Positions 45,693 through 55,986 of a stretch of DNA of 64,000 nt are shown in pieces. The notes under the pieces are model-generated. The model saw nothing but the letters and a program-made list of their open reading frames with translations, was not told the DNA's origin and ran no database searches. The stretch covers positions 65,045-129,044 of the forward strand of contig NZ_KQ958161.1 in NCBI RefSeq assembly GCF_001546855.1, given 5' to 3'. A program made the position numbers and the translations under genes. Numbering within the stretch: the first letter of the stretch is position 1; every line of letters starts with the position of its first letter. The DNA comes from Megasphaera sp. MJR8396C. GTDB taxonomy: Bacteria > Bacillota > Negativicutes > Veillonellales > Megasphaeraceae.

Positions 45693-46046
45693 TCACTTCT
45701 TTTTCAATACCCTGGCATGCCGGAATAACTGCAAAATGGACTGTTCAGCTTCTGCATATCCGGCATATTTCAGACTGCTGCGGCCAATGAGGACTAAATC
45801 GAAGCCGTCCTTCAGATCAAACTGATGGAGACGGTATACTTCCTTCATCAGGCGGCGGCAGCGGTTGCGCTCAACGGCACAACCGATTTTTTTCCCCGTC
45901 ACAAAACCGATGCGGGTCGGTTGCTTTGGCGATCGCGGCAGAACGTATAAAACGACGCGGCGATTGACATACGACTTTCCGCGGCGATATACGAGCTGGT
46001 ACTCGCGATTTTTACACAGCCGTTGCTCTTTCGTTAGTTCATACAT
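45693..46046 (-). CDS. rnpA: ribonuclease P protein component
   Basis: Basic protein of 117 residues that helps RNase P RNA cut the 5' leader of tRNA precursors. RRGKSYVNRRVVLYVL and the RNR signature VERNRCRRLMKEVYR are present. The ATG at 46046 (MYELTKEQR) has a modest AGGA ribosome site. It follows rpmH after about 75 bases, as in nearly all bacteria. Confidence 0.94.
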   Translation of the reverse strand: MYELTKEQRLCKNREYQLVYRRGKSYVNRRVVLYVLPRSPKQPTRIGFVTGKKIGCAVERNRCRRLMKEVYRLHQFDLKDGFDLVLIGRSSLKYAGYAEAEQSILQLFRHARVLKKK

Positions 46047-46121
46047 ACATAATTGTCCTAGTAATGCTAGAAAAACAGAAAAATTCCACATGCCGGAACT
46101 TTTCTGTTTATCTCGTAATAA

Positions 46122-46256
46122 TTAAGCAGAGAGTTTTTTTCTGCCTTTCATGCGTCTTCTTTTTAAAACCATGCGGCCGCCCTTAGTCTTCATTCTTTCA
46201 CGAAAACCATGAGTTCTTTTTCTCCACAATGTATTCGGCTGATATGTCTGTTTCAA
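46122..46256 (-). CDS. rpmH: 50S ribosomal protein L34 (TTG start)
   Basis: Ribosomal protein of 44 residues, [18 protein letters not shown], then [26 protein letters not shown]. It starts at a TTG (46254-46256) with GGAGGTG eight bases upstream and contains the usual L34 basic core. Its position between dnaA (divergent) and rnpA confirms the origin layout. It is too short for many automatic gene finders. Confidence 0.97.
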   Translation of the reverse strand: MKQTYQPNTLWRKRTHGFRERMKTKGGRMVLKRRRMKGRKKLSA

Positions 46257-46628
46257 GCTAGACACCTCCTTTTCCATCATTGACAGTAATTGATTTACAC
46301 CATAACAGGTTAATTATAGTAAGCGATGGTCAGCCTGTCAAGCCTTATTTTTAGGCACTTATTCCATTTGAGAATACCCGATGTATAAGTATTCCAACAA
46401 AAATTTCTTCCCATAACCTGGGTTTTGTTGTAGAATGTGGATAGATAAATATAGTTGTCAACAATCCATCCACATTTTGTGGATAAGTGGAAAGAATCGG
46501 AAACTCGATGTACATCGGCTTTCCGGCTTTTTACATTTCATTTGTTCACGTTGTCCACAATGAAGTTGTACACATATGAACGCCCAATATACACACCTAA
46601 ATTTTTCGTACAGACAGGAAGGATTACT
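46257..46628. other. rpmH-dnaA intergenic region with DnaA boxes (upstream part of oriC)
   Basis: No gene in these 372 bases. DnaA-box-like sites: TGTGGATAG at 46436, TGTGGATGG (minus strand) at 46466-46474, TGTGGATAA at 46478, and TTGTCCACA near 46551. With the cluster behind dnaA they form a bipartite origin. The divergent promoters of rpmH and dnaA must also lie here. Confidence 0.8.
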
Positions 46629-48146
46629 ATGGATCTGCTCAGTTTATGGGAAAAAATGTTAGCCAATTTGAAACAAGTCTTGCCCAAAGAAATTTTCACC
46701 AATTGGTTTGAAGGCAACATCATTCCCTACTCTTATTCGGAAGAAGAAAATTTGCTCATCCTCGATACGATGACCAATTTCCTTCGCGATTACGTCAGTA
46801 AAAAATACACCGACGTCCTGGAAACCATCGCCGAAGAAGTCATTGGCCATAAAACAAGGGTTCAGCTCATTACCAGTCAGGAAAAAACGCCGGATCACGA
46901 CAAAACCGAAGCCGTTGCCGAAACGATTACCCTGCCGCCCAAACAAAGTACGCCTCCCGTAGAGGCCGTGACCGCCCCCAAAGCCGCAAAACCGGCTCCA
47001 GTCGTCCAAACCGAATGGGTCCAGCCAGAACTTCCCATCACCGATGCCATGCCGGCTATCAAGGATGCTGCTTCTTTATCACTGACCACAGAATCCAGTC
47101 CTTATAATAATAATTTAAATAAAGATTATACCTTTGACAACTTTATCGTCGGCAACAGCAACCGCGTGGCAACGGCCGTCGCCAAGTCCATTGCCGCAGC
47201 TCCGGCCCAAAAATGGAATCCTTTTTATATCTATGGCGACAGCGGTCTCGGAAAGACCCATTTAATGCATGCCATCGGCCATGAGCTCTTAAAAAACTTT
47301 CCCAATATGCGCCTCCTGTGCATTACCAGCGAAGACTTCGTCAATGAATTCATCCAGTGCATCCAGGACCAGAATACGGAAAGCTTCCGCCGCCGGTACC
47401 GCAACGTCGACGTCCTCTTCGTCGACGACATCCAGTTCCTCGGCCGCGGCGAAAAGGAGAGCTCCAAGGAAGAATTCTTCCATACCTTTAATAAGCTCTA
47501 TCAGGATAAAAAACAGATGGTATTCACCAGCGACCGTCCGCCCCGCGACATCAAAAAGCTGGAAGAACGCCTGCGTTCCCGCTTTGAAAACGGGATGGTC
47601 ACCCAAATCGAGCCTCCCGATCTGGAAACCCGAACGGCAATCCTCCGGACCTGGTCGGAAAAAGAAAATATCGTCTACGATTTAGATGCCTTAAATTATA
47701 TTGCAGCCAACGTCAGTGAAAACATTCGAAAGCTGCACGGCGCTTTCATCCGGGTCCTCTTGGAATCGATGCAGACCAAGAGCAACGTCACATTGCCGTT
47801 GGTTAAACATGCAATCAGCTACATTACCGATGCGCAAGACGAAAAGAAGTACATCACCATCGATGAAATTACGACCTATATCTGTCAGCACTACAATATC
47901 AATTATAAAGAATTAATGGGCAAGAAAAAAACTAAGGATATCGCTCTTCCCCGTCAGATTGCCATGTACATGTGCCGTGAACTGACCGGGAACACCTATC
48001 CCCATATCGGAACGGCCTTCAATGGCCGTGACCATACGACGGTTATGCATGCTTGTACCAAGATCATGGAAAAGGCCAAAGAAGACCGTCACTTTAAGGA
48101 ACACATCGAAAAGATGATGAATGAAATCCGTGGTGTGGATAACTAG
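46629..48146 (+). CDS. dnaA: chromosomal replication initiator DnaA
   Basis: Initiator ATPase of 505 residues. Domain I is at about 1-90 (LWEKMLANLKQVLPKEIFTNWF), with a Pro/Ala-rich domain II (100-155). The AAA+ domain has YGDSGLGKTHLMHA (Walker A) and VLFVDDIQFL (Walker B). The C-terminal DNA-binding domain reads PHIGTAFNGRDHTTVMHA, with Asn in a position that is usually Gly. The ATG at 46629 follows GGAAGGA; an in-frame upstream extension would run through DnaA boxes and is not real. The gene end contains a further DnaA box (48134-48142). Confidence 0.97.
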   Translation: MDLLSLWEKMLANLKQVLPKEIFTNWFEGNIIPYSYSEEENLLILDTMTNFLRDYVSKKYTDVLETIAEEVIGHKTRVQLITSQEKTPDHDKTEAVAETITLPPKQSTPPVEAVTAPKAAKPAPVVQTEWVQPELPITDAMPAIKDAASLSLTTESSPYNNNLNKDYTFDNFIVGNSNRVATAVAKSIAAAPAQKWNPFYIYGDSGLGKTHLMHAIGHELLKNFPNMRLLCITSEDFVNEFIQCIQDQNTESFRRRYRNVDVLFVDDIQFLGRGEKESSKEEFFHTFNKLYQDKKQMVFTSDRPPRDIKKLEERLRSRFENGMVTQIEPPDLETRTAILRTWSEKENIVYDLDALNYIAANVSENIRKLHGAFIRVLLESMQTKSNVTLPLVKHAISYITDAQDEKKYITIDEITTYICQHYNINYKELMGKKKTKDIALPRQIAMYMCRELTGNTYPHIGTAFNGRDHTTVMHACTKIMEKAKEDRHFKEHIEKMMNEIRGVDN

Positions 48147-48371
48147 GTTGATAAAAATATCGATAGATTGTGGATAAGAAAAAAAAAGAAATCCACAGTG
48201 GAAATGTGGACAAAAAATTACCCGTTATCCACATTCTATCCACACCTGTGGATAGCTGAAAATAGCTCTTATCAATCACTTATCCACAAATTCACAGGCC
48301 CTACTACTAAGACTACTGTTTTTTAACTTGCATTTAATTAATTTACTCAGCGCAGAAAAGGGGATACTCCA
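48134..48371. other. replication origin oriC: DnaA boxes, DnaA-trio and unwinding element
   Basis: DnaA boxes TTATCCACA or close variants occur at 48134-48142, 48169-48177, 48225-48233, 48236-48244, 48247-48255 and 48280-48288, in both orientations. After the last box and a short GC patch (ACAGGCC) comes CTACTACTAAGACTACT (48301-48317), a run of three-base DnaA-trio repeats. An AT-rich stretch follows. This order matches the basal unwinding system described for B. subtilis. Confidence 0.88.
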
Positions 48372-49487
48372 TTGAGACTGAAACTAAAAAAAGAAGATCT
48401 GAACAAAGGCTTACAAGCCGTCCAGAAAGTAGCTCAGAACAAAAACAACAATATGTCTTCTGAAAACGGCCTTCTGATCAAAGCCCTTCACGGCATTATC
48501 GAATTTCAGGCCAATGACTATGACATGGGCATCAAGATCACCGTTCCCGGTATCATCGAAGAAAAAGGCGAAGCCTTTATTGCCAATCCGTATTTAATGG
48601 ATTTGACCCGACGGATTCCCAGCGATGAAATTGAAATCATCAAAGCCGATACGGATACGCAGCTGCTCATTAAAGGTGACAAACTGAAATTTGAATGCCT
48701 GACCATCAATCCCGATGACTTCAATGAAGTCGAAATCGTCGAAAACGGCTATGCCAGCTTCAAAACGACCAGCGTTGTCTTAAAAGATTTAATCGATAAT
48801 ACGTCGTATGCTTGTGCTACCGACGTAGCTCGTCCGATTTTCATGGGCACCTTCCTCGATGTCCAAGGCGACCAGATGACCATGGTGGCTACCGATACGC
48901 ATCGCCTGGCCCTGAAAAAGACAACCCTCGATCAACCGGTGGATAATCCGCTGCAGGCCGTTATCCCCAGTCGTCTCTTGTCTGAAATTTCCCGCCAGCT
49001 GCCGACCGATATTCCGGAAACCGTGGAAATCACGGCTGTCCGCAACTACCTGGCTGTCCAGTTCGGCAACGTCTATATCCGTACGCGCCTTATCGAAGGC
49101 GACTTCCCGAATTACCGCCGCGTCATCCCGACGGATTTCAAATGTATTGCCAAGGTCAATCGGGCTGAATTCACCGGCGCCGTCGAACGCGCTTCCATCG
49201 TCGCCAAAGATGCCCAATATAATGTCATTAATTTCTTGATCGGCGACGGTCAAATTAAATTGATGAGTCAGCATCCCGATTACGGTACCGTTGAAGACTA
49301 CGTCTCCTGCGACCTGGACGGTGAAGATTTGGATATATCCTTCAATGGAAAATTTATCCTCGACATCCTGAAACATTGCCAGAACAGCGAAGTCATCTTG
49401 AAATCGAAAGAAAACAGCCCGATGCTCGTTCAGGACAAGGATGACGATTCTTGCGTATTTGTTGTAACCCCTATGAGGACACGATAA
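48372..49487 (+). CDS. dnaN: DNA polymerase III beta subunit (sliding clamp)
   Basis: Ring-forming clamp of 371 residues tethering the replicative polymerase. The three repeated clamp domains are recognisable, with VATDTHRLALKKTTL in the middle and the C-terminal VVTPMRTR in place of the usual PMR. It starts with TTG at 48372 behind GGGG. Its stop codon overlaps the start of the S4-domain gene by one base (TAATG). Confidence 0.96.
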   Translation: MRLKLKKEDLNKGLQAVQKVAQNKNNNMSSENGLLIKALHGIIEFQANDYDMGIKITVPGIIEEKGEAFIANPYLMDLTRRIPSDEIEIIKADTDTQLLIKGDKLKFECLTINPDDFNEVEIVENGYASFKTTSVVLKDLIDNTSYACATDVARPIFMGTFLDVQGDQMTMVATDTHRLALKKTTLDQPVDNPLQAVIPSRLLSEISRQLPTDIPETVEITAVRNYLAVQFGNVYIRTRLIEGDFPNYRRVIPTDFKCIAKVNRAEFTGAVERASIVAKDAQYNVINFLIGDGQIKLMSQHPDYGTVEDYVSCDLDGEDLDISFNGKFILDILKHCQNSEVILKSKENSPMLVQDKDDDSCVFVVTPMRTR

Positions 49488-49702
49488 TGGAAACTATAAA
49501 AATTGAAACGCCGATGATCCAACTGGACCAGTTTTTGAAATGGGCCAGCATTTTACAAAGCGGCGGCGAAATCCGCTTTTTATTGGACGAAGATAAAATT
49601 TTAGTAAACGGAATTTTATGCAAAGCCAAGCGAAAAAAACTCTATCCGGGCGATACGGTAGAGATTAAGGATGTCGGTACATATTTGATTAAAGGTGAAT
49701 AA
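49487..49702 (+). CDS. yaaA: S4-domain RNA-binding protein YaaA/RlbA
   Basis: Small protein of 71 residues with an S4 fold: IQLDQFLKWASILQSGGEIRFLLDEDKILVNG ... LYPGDTVEI. In B. subtilis it sits between dnaN and recF, as here, and is thought to act in ribosome assembly. The start overlaps the dnaN stop by one base, and recF follows after two bases. Confidence 0.92.
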   Translation: METIKIETPMIQLDQFLKWASILQSGGEIRFLLDEDKILVNGILCKAKRKKLYPGDTVEIKDVGTYLIKGE

Positions 49703-49704
49703 TT

Positions 49705-50817
49705 ATGATGATTGAGTCGGTTCGACTGCACCGGTTCCGAAACTATGAGGATCAGAAAATCTCCTTTCCCAAGGCGACGATCCTCTTATATGGGCAAAAC
49801 GGGCAAGGTAAGACCAATCTTCTGGAATCGTTATATTTAGGCGGAATCGGCAAGTCCTATCGGGGCATCGCCGATTCCGATCTCATTTCCTGGGATCAGG
49901 ACAAGGCCAGTGTCATCATCGATTTTAACCGGAATGATACGACGCAGCAGATCAAAGTGATCCTGTCCAAGCTCGAGAAAAAAGAATTATGGGTCAACGA
50001 AACGAAGGTATCGCAGAAAGAACTGATCGGCACCTTGAATGAGGTCCTCTTTTCCCCCGATGACCTTCAGCTCATTAAGGGCAGTCCCTCTTTGCGGCGC
50101 CGTTTTATCGATATGGAGATCTCTCAGGTCAGCCGATCCTATTACCGCGATTTGCTGCAGTATAATAGAGCCATATCACAGCGCAACCTCTTATTGAAAA
50201 AGATGAAATACAGCGGCAGCCAATCCCTGGATGAATGGGATCGGCAGATTGCCGGCTTTGCAGCGTCCATTGTAGCTAAACGTTTAGAAGCCCTTCAGAA
50301 ATTATCCTTTTTGGCCGGCGTCCTGCATAAACGGCTCAGCCGCGGCAAAGAAATGCTTCACCTGACCTATGTCCAGCCTTATGGAAAGGGAGACGGCAGC
50401 CATCAGATCGATCCGAAATGGTACTACGACCTCTTACAGCAGCATCTTCCGGAAGATATCCGTCGTCAGTCGACCTCGGTCGGGCCTCATCGCGACGACC
50501 TCTTATTTTCGGTCGGTCAGGGGGATTTAAAAAAATACGGGTCCCAGGGACAACAGCGGACGGCCGTTCTGGCCCTGAAATTATCGGAGCTTGAATTTAT
50601 TAAGTCGGAGACCGGAGAATACCCCGTCCTCTTATTGGATGACGTCATGAGTGAGCTCGATCAGAGCCGGCGTCAAGCATTGCTTGACTTTGTCCGCAAC
50701 CGCATTCAAACCTTTATTACGACGACCGAGCCCGATATTTTCGCCGGTATGGAGGGCTGTCATCCCATCTGTATCGAACAAGGGAGGGTGGTTTCCCATG
50801 GAGAAGCGAAATCTTAA
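49705..50817 (+). CDS. recF: DNA replication and repair protein RecF
   Basis: SMC-like ATPase of 370 residues that helps load RecA at single-strand gaps. Walker A is LYGQNGQGKTNLLESLYL, the signature region RRRFIDMEISQV, and Walker B VLLLDDVMSELD. It overlaps the DUF721 gene by 20 bases, showing tight coupling in the dnaA-gyrB operon. Confidence 0.96.
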   Translation: MMIESVRLHRFRNYEDQKISFPKATILLYGQNGQGKTNLLESLYLGGIGKSYRGIADSDLISWDQDKASVIIDFNRNDTTQQIKVILSKLEKKELWVNETKVSQKELIGTLNEVLFSPDDLQLIKGSPSLRRRFIDMEISQVSRSYYRDLLQYNRAISQRNLLLKKMKYSGSQSLDEWDRQIAGFAASIVAKRLEALQKLSFLAGVLHKRLSRGKEMLHLTYVQPYGKGDGSHQIDPKWYYDLLQQHLPEDIRRQSTSVGPHRDDLLFSVGQGDLKKYGSQGQQRTAVLALKLSELEFIKSETGEYPVLLLDDVMSELDQSRRQALLDFVRNRIQTFITTTEPDIFAGMEGCHPICIEQGRVVSHGEAKS

Positions 50818-51703
50818 ACTCGAAAAAGCCGGACTTGCTATCCCCGATGTCTTGGCCAAACACCGCCTGCTCCTTCCGTACCGGATGTACCAGGCCAAGC
50901 GGGACTGGAAAAAAATCGTCGGCGAGCAAATTGCCAAATATTCATATATATTAGATTTTAAGAATAATTTGATGATCGTTGCCGTCATGAATCCCGTTTA
51001 CATGAATTATTTATTTATGTATAAAAACAAGATAATTGAGGAATTTAATTCCTATGTTGGGCATCAGGCTATTGCCGATGTCCGTTTTGTCAAAAAGGGG
51101 AAAAAACCCGTTCAGACGGTCTATGAAACCTTAGAAGGAGAAACACAAGATGTCCTTCCTGAAGGGAATATTCGTCAAATCATTCTCGATGACGCGACGG
51201 TAGCCAACATTCGCCGTGAAACGGAAAAACTTCCCGACGGCTTGCGGGAAAAGTTGGTACAGCTGCGTTTTGCCCAGGCTAAACGCATCAAAGCCTATGC
51301 CGTGAGCGGCTTTATCCCCTGTCCTTCCTGCGGTCGCTGGATGGCTAAAGGCGAAAAGATCTGCATCTTTTGCCGAAGTGCTGCCCGCCATGCCCTGAAA
51401 ATGAAGGTGCGTTCTATTTTAGAAGACATGCCCTGGCTGAGCTGGGAGAAAATGGCCGGGCAATTAGATGTTTCGGTTCAGGATAAAGGGGCTGAGCAGG
51501 CCTATAACGATGTCCGGAGAAATCTCATCTATACCTATATTGAAAAAGTATACTATGAGTACGATACGGAGGCCGATGACCTCATCCTGGCCCTGCTCAT
51601 TACGCGCCGCGTTCCCGGCGATATAGAGCCTAAATTCATTGAAAATCTCGTTGCAAAATATCGGAGGAAACCAGACCATCATGTATCTCCATCTGAGCCC
51701 TGA
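50798..51703 (+). CDS. DUF721 (DciA-like) protein with C-terminal zinc-ribbon
   Basis: Protein of 301 residues. The N-terminal 100 residues carry the DUF721 core (YRMYQAKRDWKKIVGEQIAKYS ... MIVAVMNPVYMNYLFMYKNKIIEEFN), related to DciA, the helicase operator of bacteria without DnaC/DnaI. A second half contains a C4 motif CPSC-GRWMAKGEKI-CIFC at about 170-190, like a zinc ribbon, and a helical end. It lies between recF and remB-gyrB, the standard place for DUF721 genes. The zinc ribbon and extra length are unlike minimal DciA. Confidence 0.83.
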   Translation: MEKRNLKLEKAGLAIPDVLAKHRLLLPYRMYQAKRDWKKIVGEQIAKYSYILDFKNNLMIVAVMNPVYMNYLFMYKNKIIEEFNSYVGHQAIADVRFVKKGKKPVQTVYETLEGETQDVLPEGNIRQIILDDATVANIRRETEKLPDGLREKLVQLRFAQAKRIKAYAVSGFIPCPSCGRWMAKGEKICIFCRSAARHALKMKVRSILEDMPWLSWEKMAGQLDVSVQDKGAEQAYNDVRRNLIYTYIEKVYYEYDTEADDLILALLITRRVPGDIEPKFIENLVAKYRRKPDHHVSPSEP

Positions 51704-51941
51704 CACGATTATTCCCATACGGGATATCGTAGCTATCTTACCGTATCCGAAGCGAAAGGGGGCGGCTCTGCTGCAGTCCTTTGGGCTTCCCGTGCAATCC
51801 GTCGGTACTTCCTCGGAAGCCGATTGGCGCTCTCTGGTCATTACAGAAGATTGCGTCTATTCACTGCCGGTCACGGGAGATACCATGCTTCGCCGGTATC
51901 AGAAATGCCTGCAGCTGTTAGCGCCTGGCGACAAGGCCTAA
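51681..51941 (+). CDS. remB: RemB-like extracellular matrix regulator (DUF370)
   Basis: Protein of 86 residues: MYLHLSPDTIIPIRDIVAIL opens like RemB, and RSLVITEDCVYSLPVTGDTMLRRY closes like it. RemB lies between recF and gyrB in many Firmicutes, where relatives regulate matrix or biofilm genes by DNA binding. It overlaps the DUF721 gene by 23 bases. A GGAGG site is 13 bases before the ATG, rather far, so translation may depend on coupling. Confidence 0.87.
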   Translation: MYLHLSPDTIIPIRDIVAILPYPKRKGAALLQSFGLPVQSVGTSSEADWRSLVITEDCVYSLPVTGDTMLRRYQKCLQLLAPGDKA

Positions 51942-52000
51942 GGGCGGGATGTATTTAAAAAATGTGGATTTTACGGTATAATAAAGTGTTAGTTGCCTAG

Positions 52001-53962
<1,962 letters not shown>

Positions 53963-53974
53963 TCAGGAGACCCT

Positions 53975-55135
53975 ATGCCGACTATTTCTCAAAAGATAAA
54001 CTTATTTACCGATTCGGCCATTGCCCGCATGTCAAAGGTGGCTGAAGCCTGCGGCGCCATCAACCTGTCGGAAGGCTTTCCGGATTTTCCGCCGCCCAAG
54101 GCCATGCTCGACCGTCTGGCTGAAGTGGCCGCCGCCGGTCCTCACCAGTACAGCCTCGATAATGGTGCAGAAAATCTGCGCCGGGCCCTGGCCGACTATC
54201 GAAAACTTTTTACCGGGCAAACCTTGGATCCGGAAACGGAAATCGTCGTTACCTGCGGCGGTACGGAAGCGCTCATGACGGCTATGATGGCTATCGTCGA
54301 TCCCGGCGATAAAGTCATCCTCTTTTCGCCCTTCTATGAAGCCTATGCCACGGATGCCCTCCTTTGCGGTGCCGAACCGATTTATGTGTCCCTTACCGGC
54401 GACGACTACACCTTTGATGCCGATGAATTGGAAGCGGCTTTTAAACAGCGGCCGAAGGCCATCTTTATCTGCAACCCGTCGAATCCCTGCGGCAAGGTTT
54501 TTTCGAAAGACGAACTGCTTACTATCGCATCCCTCGTCGAAAAGTACGATACCTTTGCCGTCATCGATGAAGTCTATGAACACATCGTCTATGAACCGAC
54601 GGAGTATACCTATTTTTCGACCCTTCCCGGAATGTATGAACGGACGATTTCCTGCGGTTCCCTCTCGAAGACCTACTCGATTACGGGCTGGCGGTTAGGA
54701 TATATCTTTGCACCGCCGGTGGTGACTGATGCCATTAAAAAGCTTCACGTCTATCTGACCATCAGCGCTCCCAGCCCCCTTCAGGAAGCGGCCGTGACCG
54801 GCCTTCACTTTGGCCTCGATTACTATCAAGGCCTGCGGGAACTCTATCGAAAGAAACGAGATTTCGTCATCGACAGCCTCGATGCCATTGGGATTACGCA
54901 CAATGTCCCCCAAGGCGCTTTCTATATGCTTCTCGATATCGGGGCCTACGGCTATGATGACGATGAAGCCTTTTGCCGGGATTTAGCCGAAAAAATCGGC
55001 GTGGCCCTCGTTCCGGCATCAACCTTTTTTAAAGAACCGGTCCATCATTTGGCAAGATTACAGTTTGCCGTCCGCGATGAAACGTTAAAAGAAGCCATGC
55101 ATCGTTTGGAAGGCATCCATAAACTGAAAAAATAA
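53975..55135 (+). CDS. class I/II pyridoxal-phosphate aminotransferase
   Basis: Fold-type I aminotransferase of 386 residues using aspartate, kynurenine, methionine or another amino acid. The PLP Lys lies in CGSLSKTYSITGWRLGY; the helical cap INLSEGFPDFPPP and ICNPSNPCGKVF (Asn and Pro near the cofactor) are typical. The sequence resembles the methionine/kynurenine aminotransferase branch, but substrate use is not certain. It directly follows gyrB and may be carried on the same transcript. Confidence 0.9.
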   Translation: MPTISQKINLFTDSAIARMSKVAEACGAINLSEGFPDFPPPKAMLDRLAEVAAAGPHQYSLDNGAENLRRALADYRKLFTGQTLDPETEIVVTCGGTEALMTAMMAIVDPGDKVILFSPFYEAYATDALLCGAEPIYVSLTGDDYTFDADELEAAFKQRPKAIFICNPSNPCGKVFSKDELLTIASLVEKYDTFAVIDEVYEHIVYEPTEYTYFSTLPGMYERTISCGSLSKTYSITGWRLGYIFAPPVVTDAIKKLHVYLTISAPSPLQEAAVTGLHFGLDYYQGLRELYRKKRDFVIDSLDAIGITHNVPQGAFYMLLDIGAYGYDDDEAFCRDLAEKIGVALVPASTFFKEPVHHLARLQFAVRDETLKEAMHRLEGIHKLKK

Positions 55136-55171
55136 TTTGTTTCGTTACCTTATCATAAGGAGGGATTGTAC

Positions 55172-55963
55172 ATGAAAAAATGGCAGCTACTTCTCGTCGC
55201 CCTTTGCTTGACGGCTGGTACGATGACCGCCATGGCCGACGATGTTTCTGAAAGCACCCAGCCGAAAAAAGAATCGGCCGTGGTTCTCACCGATCCGACG
55301 GTGAATATGAAGAATTTAAATGATTTTTTTATCATGGAAGGTCGTACCTATGATAAGGTAACCGGTCTCTTAACGGCTTTGCCGCCGCAGACGACAGGCC
55401 TTACAGGCTCTTATTATTTCCGCGTGGACAAGCAGATCGTCGGCGACTATTTCTATCACGTCAAAGCCTACGATACGGACTCTCACGTCTTACTGGGGAA
55501 CTACTTTGTGGCTAAAGATGAGAGCAGCGCTTGGAAGCTTCAAAGCAACCAGCAGGCCTCCCTTATTTACGGCAGTGCCGAAAAACTGATGGACAAGGTA
55601 GAAGTCGTCGTCTATCCGCCCAAAATTCCGATCGGCAGTTACGGCATCATCCGTGTCCACGTGCCCGGCATGATTCCTTATGATATTAAGGCGACCAGCT
55701 TGAATACGAAAATTGCCGATATTACGGACCATATGAATATCCGACCGCTGGAAGCCGGGAAAGTCGATCTCGTCGTCGATGTGAAAATCGGCGATGCCGT
55801 CCGTACGGTGACCAAAGAAATTACCGTCATCGATGAAGCCGACAAACGTACGGAATCAAGATCCCGCAATAATCCGACTGTCGGTGTCGGCATCGGCATC
55901 GGCTGGGGCAGCGGATGGCATCATGGCGGCGGAATCGGCATCGGTGTCGGACCTTGGTGGTAA
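55172..55963 (+). CDS. secreted protein with Ig-like domain and Gly/Trp/His-rich C-terminus
   Basis: Unrecognised protein of 263 residues. A signal peptide ends near TAMAD. Residues about 140-215 look like a bacterial Ig-like fold (GSYGIIRVHVPGMIP ... IRPLEAGKVDLVVDVKIGDAVRTVTKEITVI). The last 25 residues are a Gly-rich stretch with Trp and a His pair, ending GPWW, as sometimes seen in outer-membrane-associated proteins. An AAGGAGGG site supports the ATG at 55172. It lies between the aminotransferase and CorC/HlyC-type genes, all on one strand with small gaps. The function is unknown. Confidence 0.7.
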   Translation: MKKWQLLLVALCLTAGTMTAMADDVSESTQPKKESAVVLTDPTVNMKNLNDFFIMEGRTYDKVTGLLTALPPQTTGLTGSYYFRVDKQIVGDYFYHVKAYDTDSHVLLGNYFVAKDESSAWKLQSNQQASLIYGSAEKLMDKVEVVVYPPKIPIGSYGIIRVHVPGMIPYDIKATSLNTKIADITDHMNIRPLEAGKVDLVVDVKIGDAVRTVTKEITVIDEADKRTESRSRNNPTVGVGIGIGWGSGWHHGGGIGIGVGPWW

Positions 55964-55986
55964 TCTAAAAGGAGAGTGGATCTACT

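Noticed and set aside
46455-46628. N-terminal extension of dnaA
   Set aside because: The extension runs through DnaA boxes and has no ribosome site; the ATG at 46629 matches the normal DnaA start.
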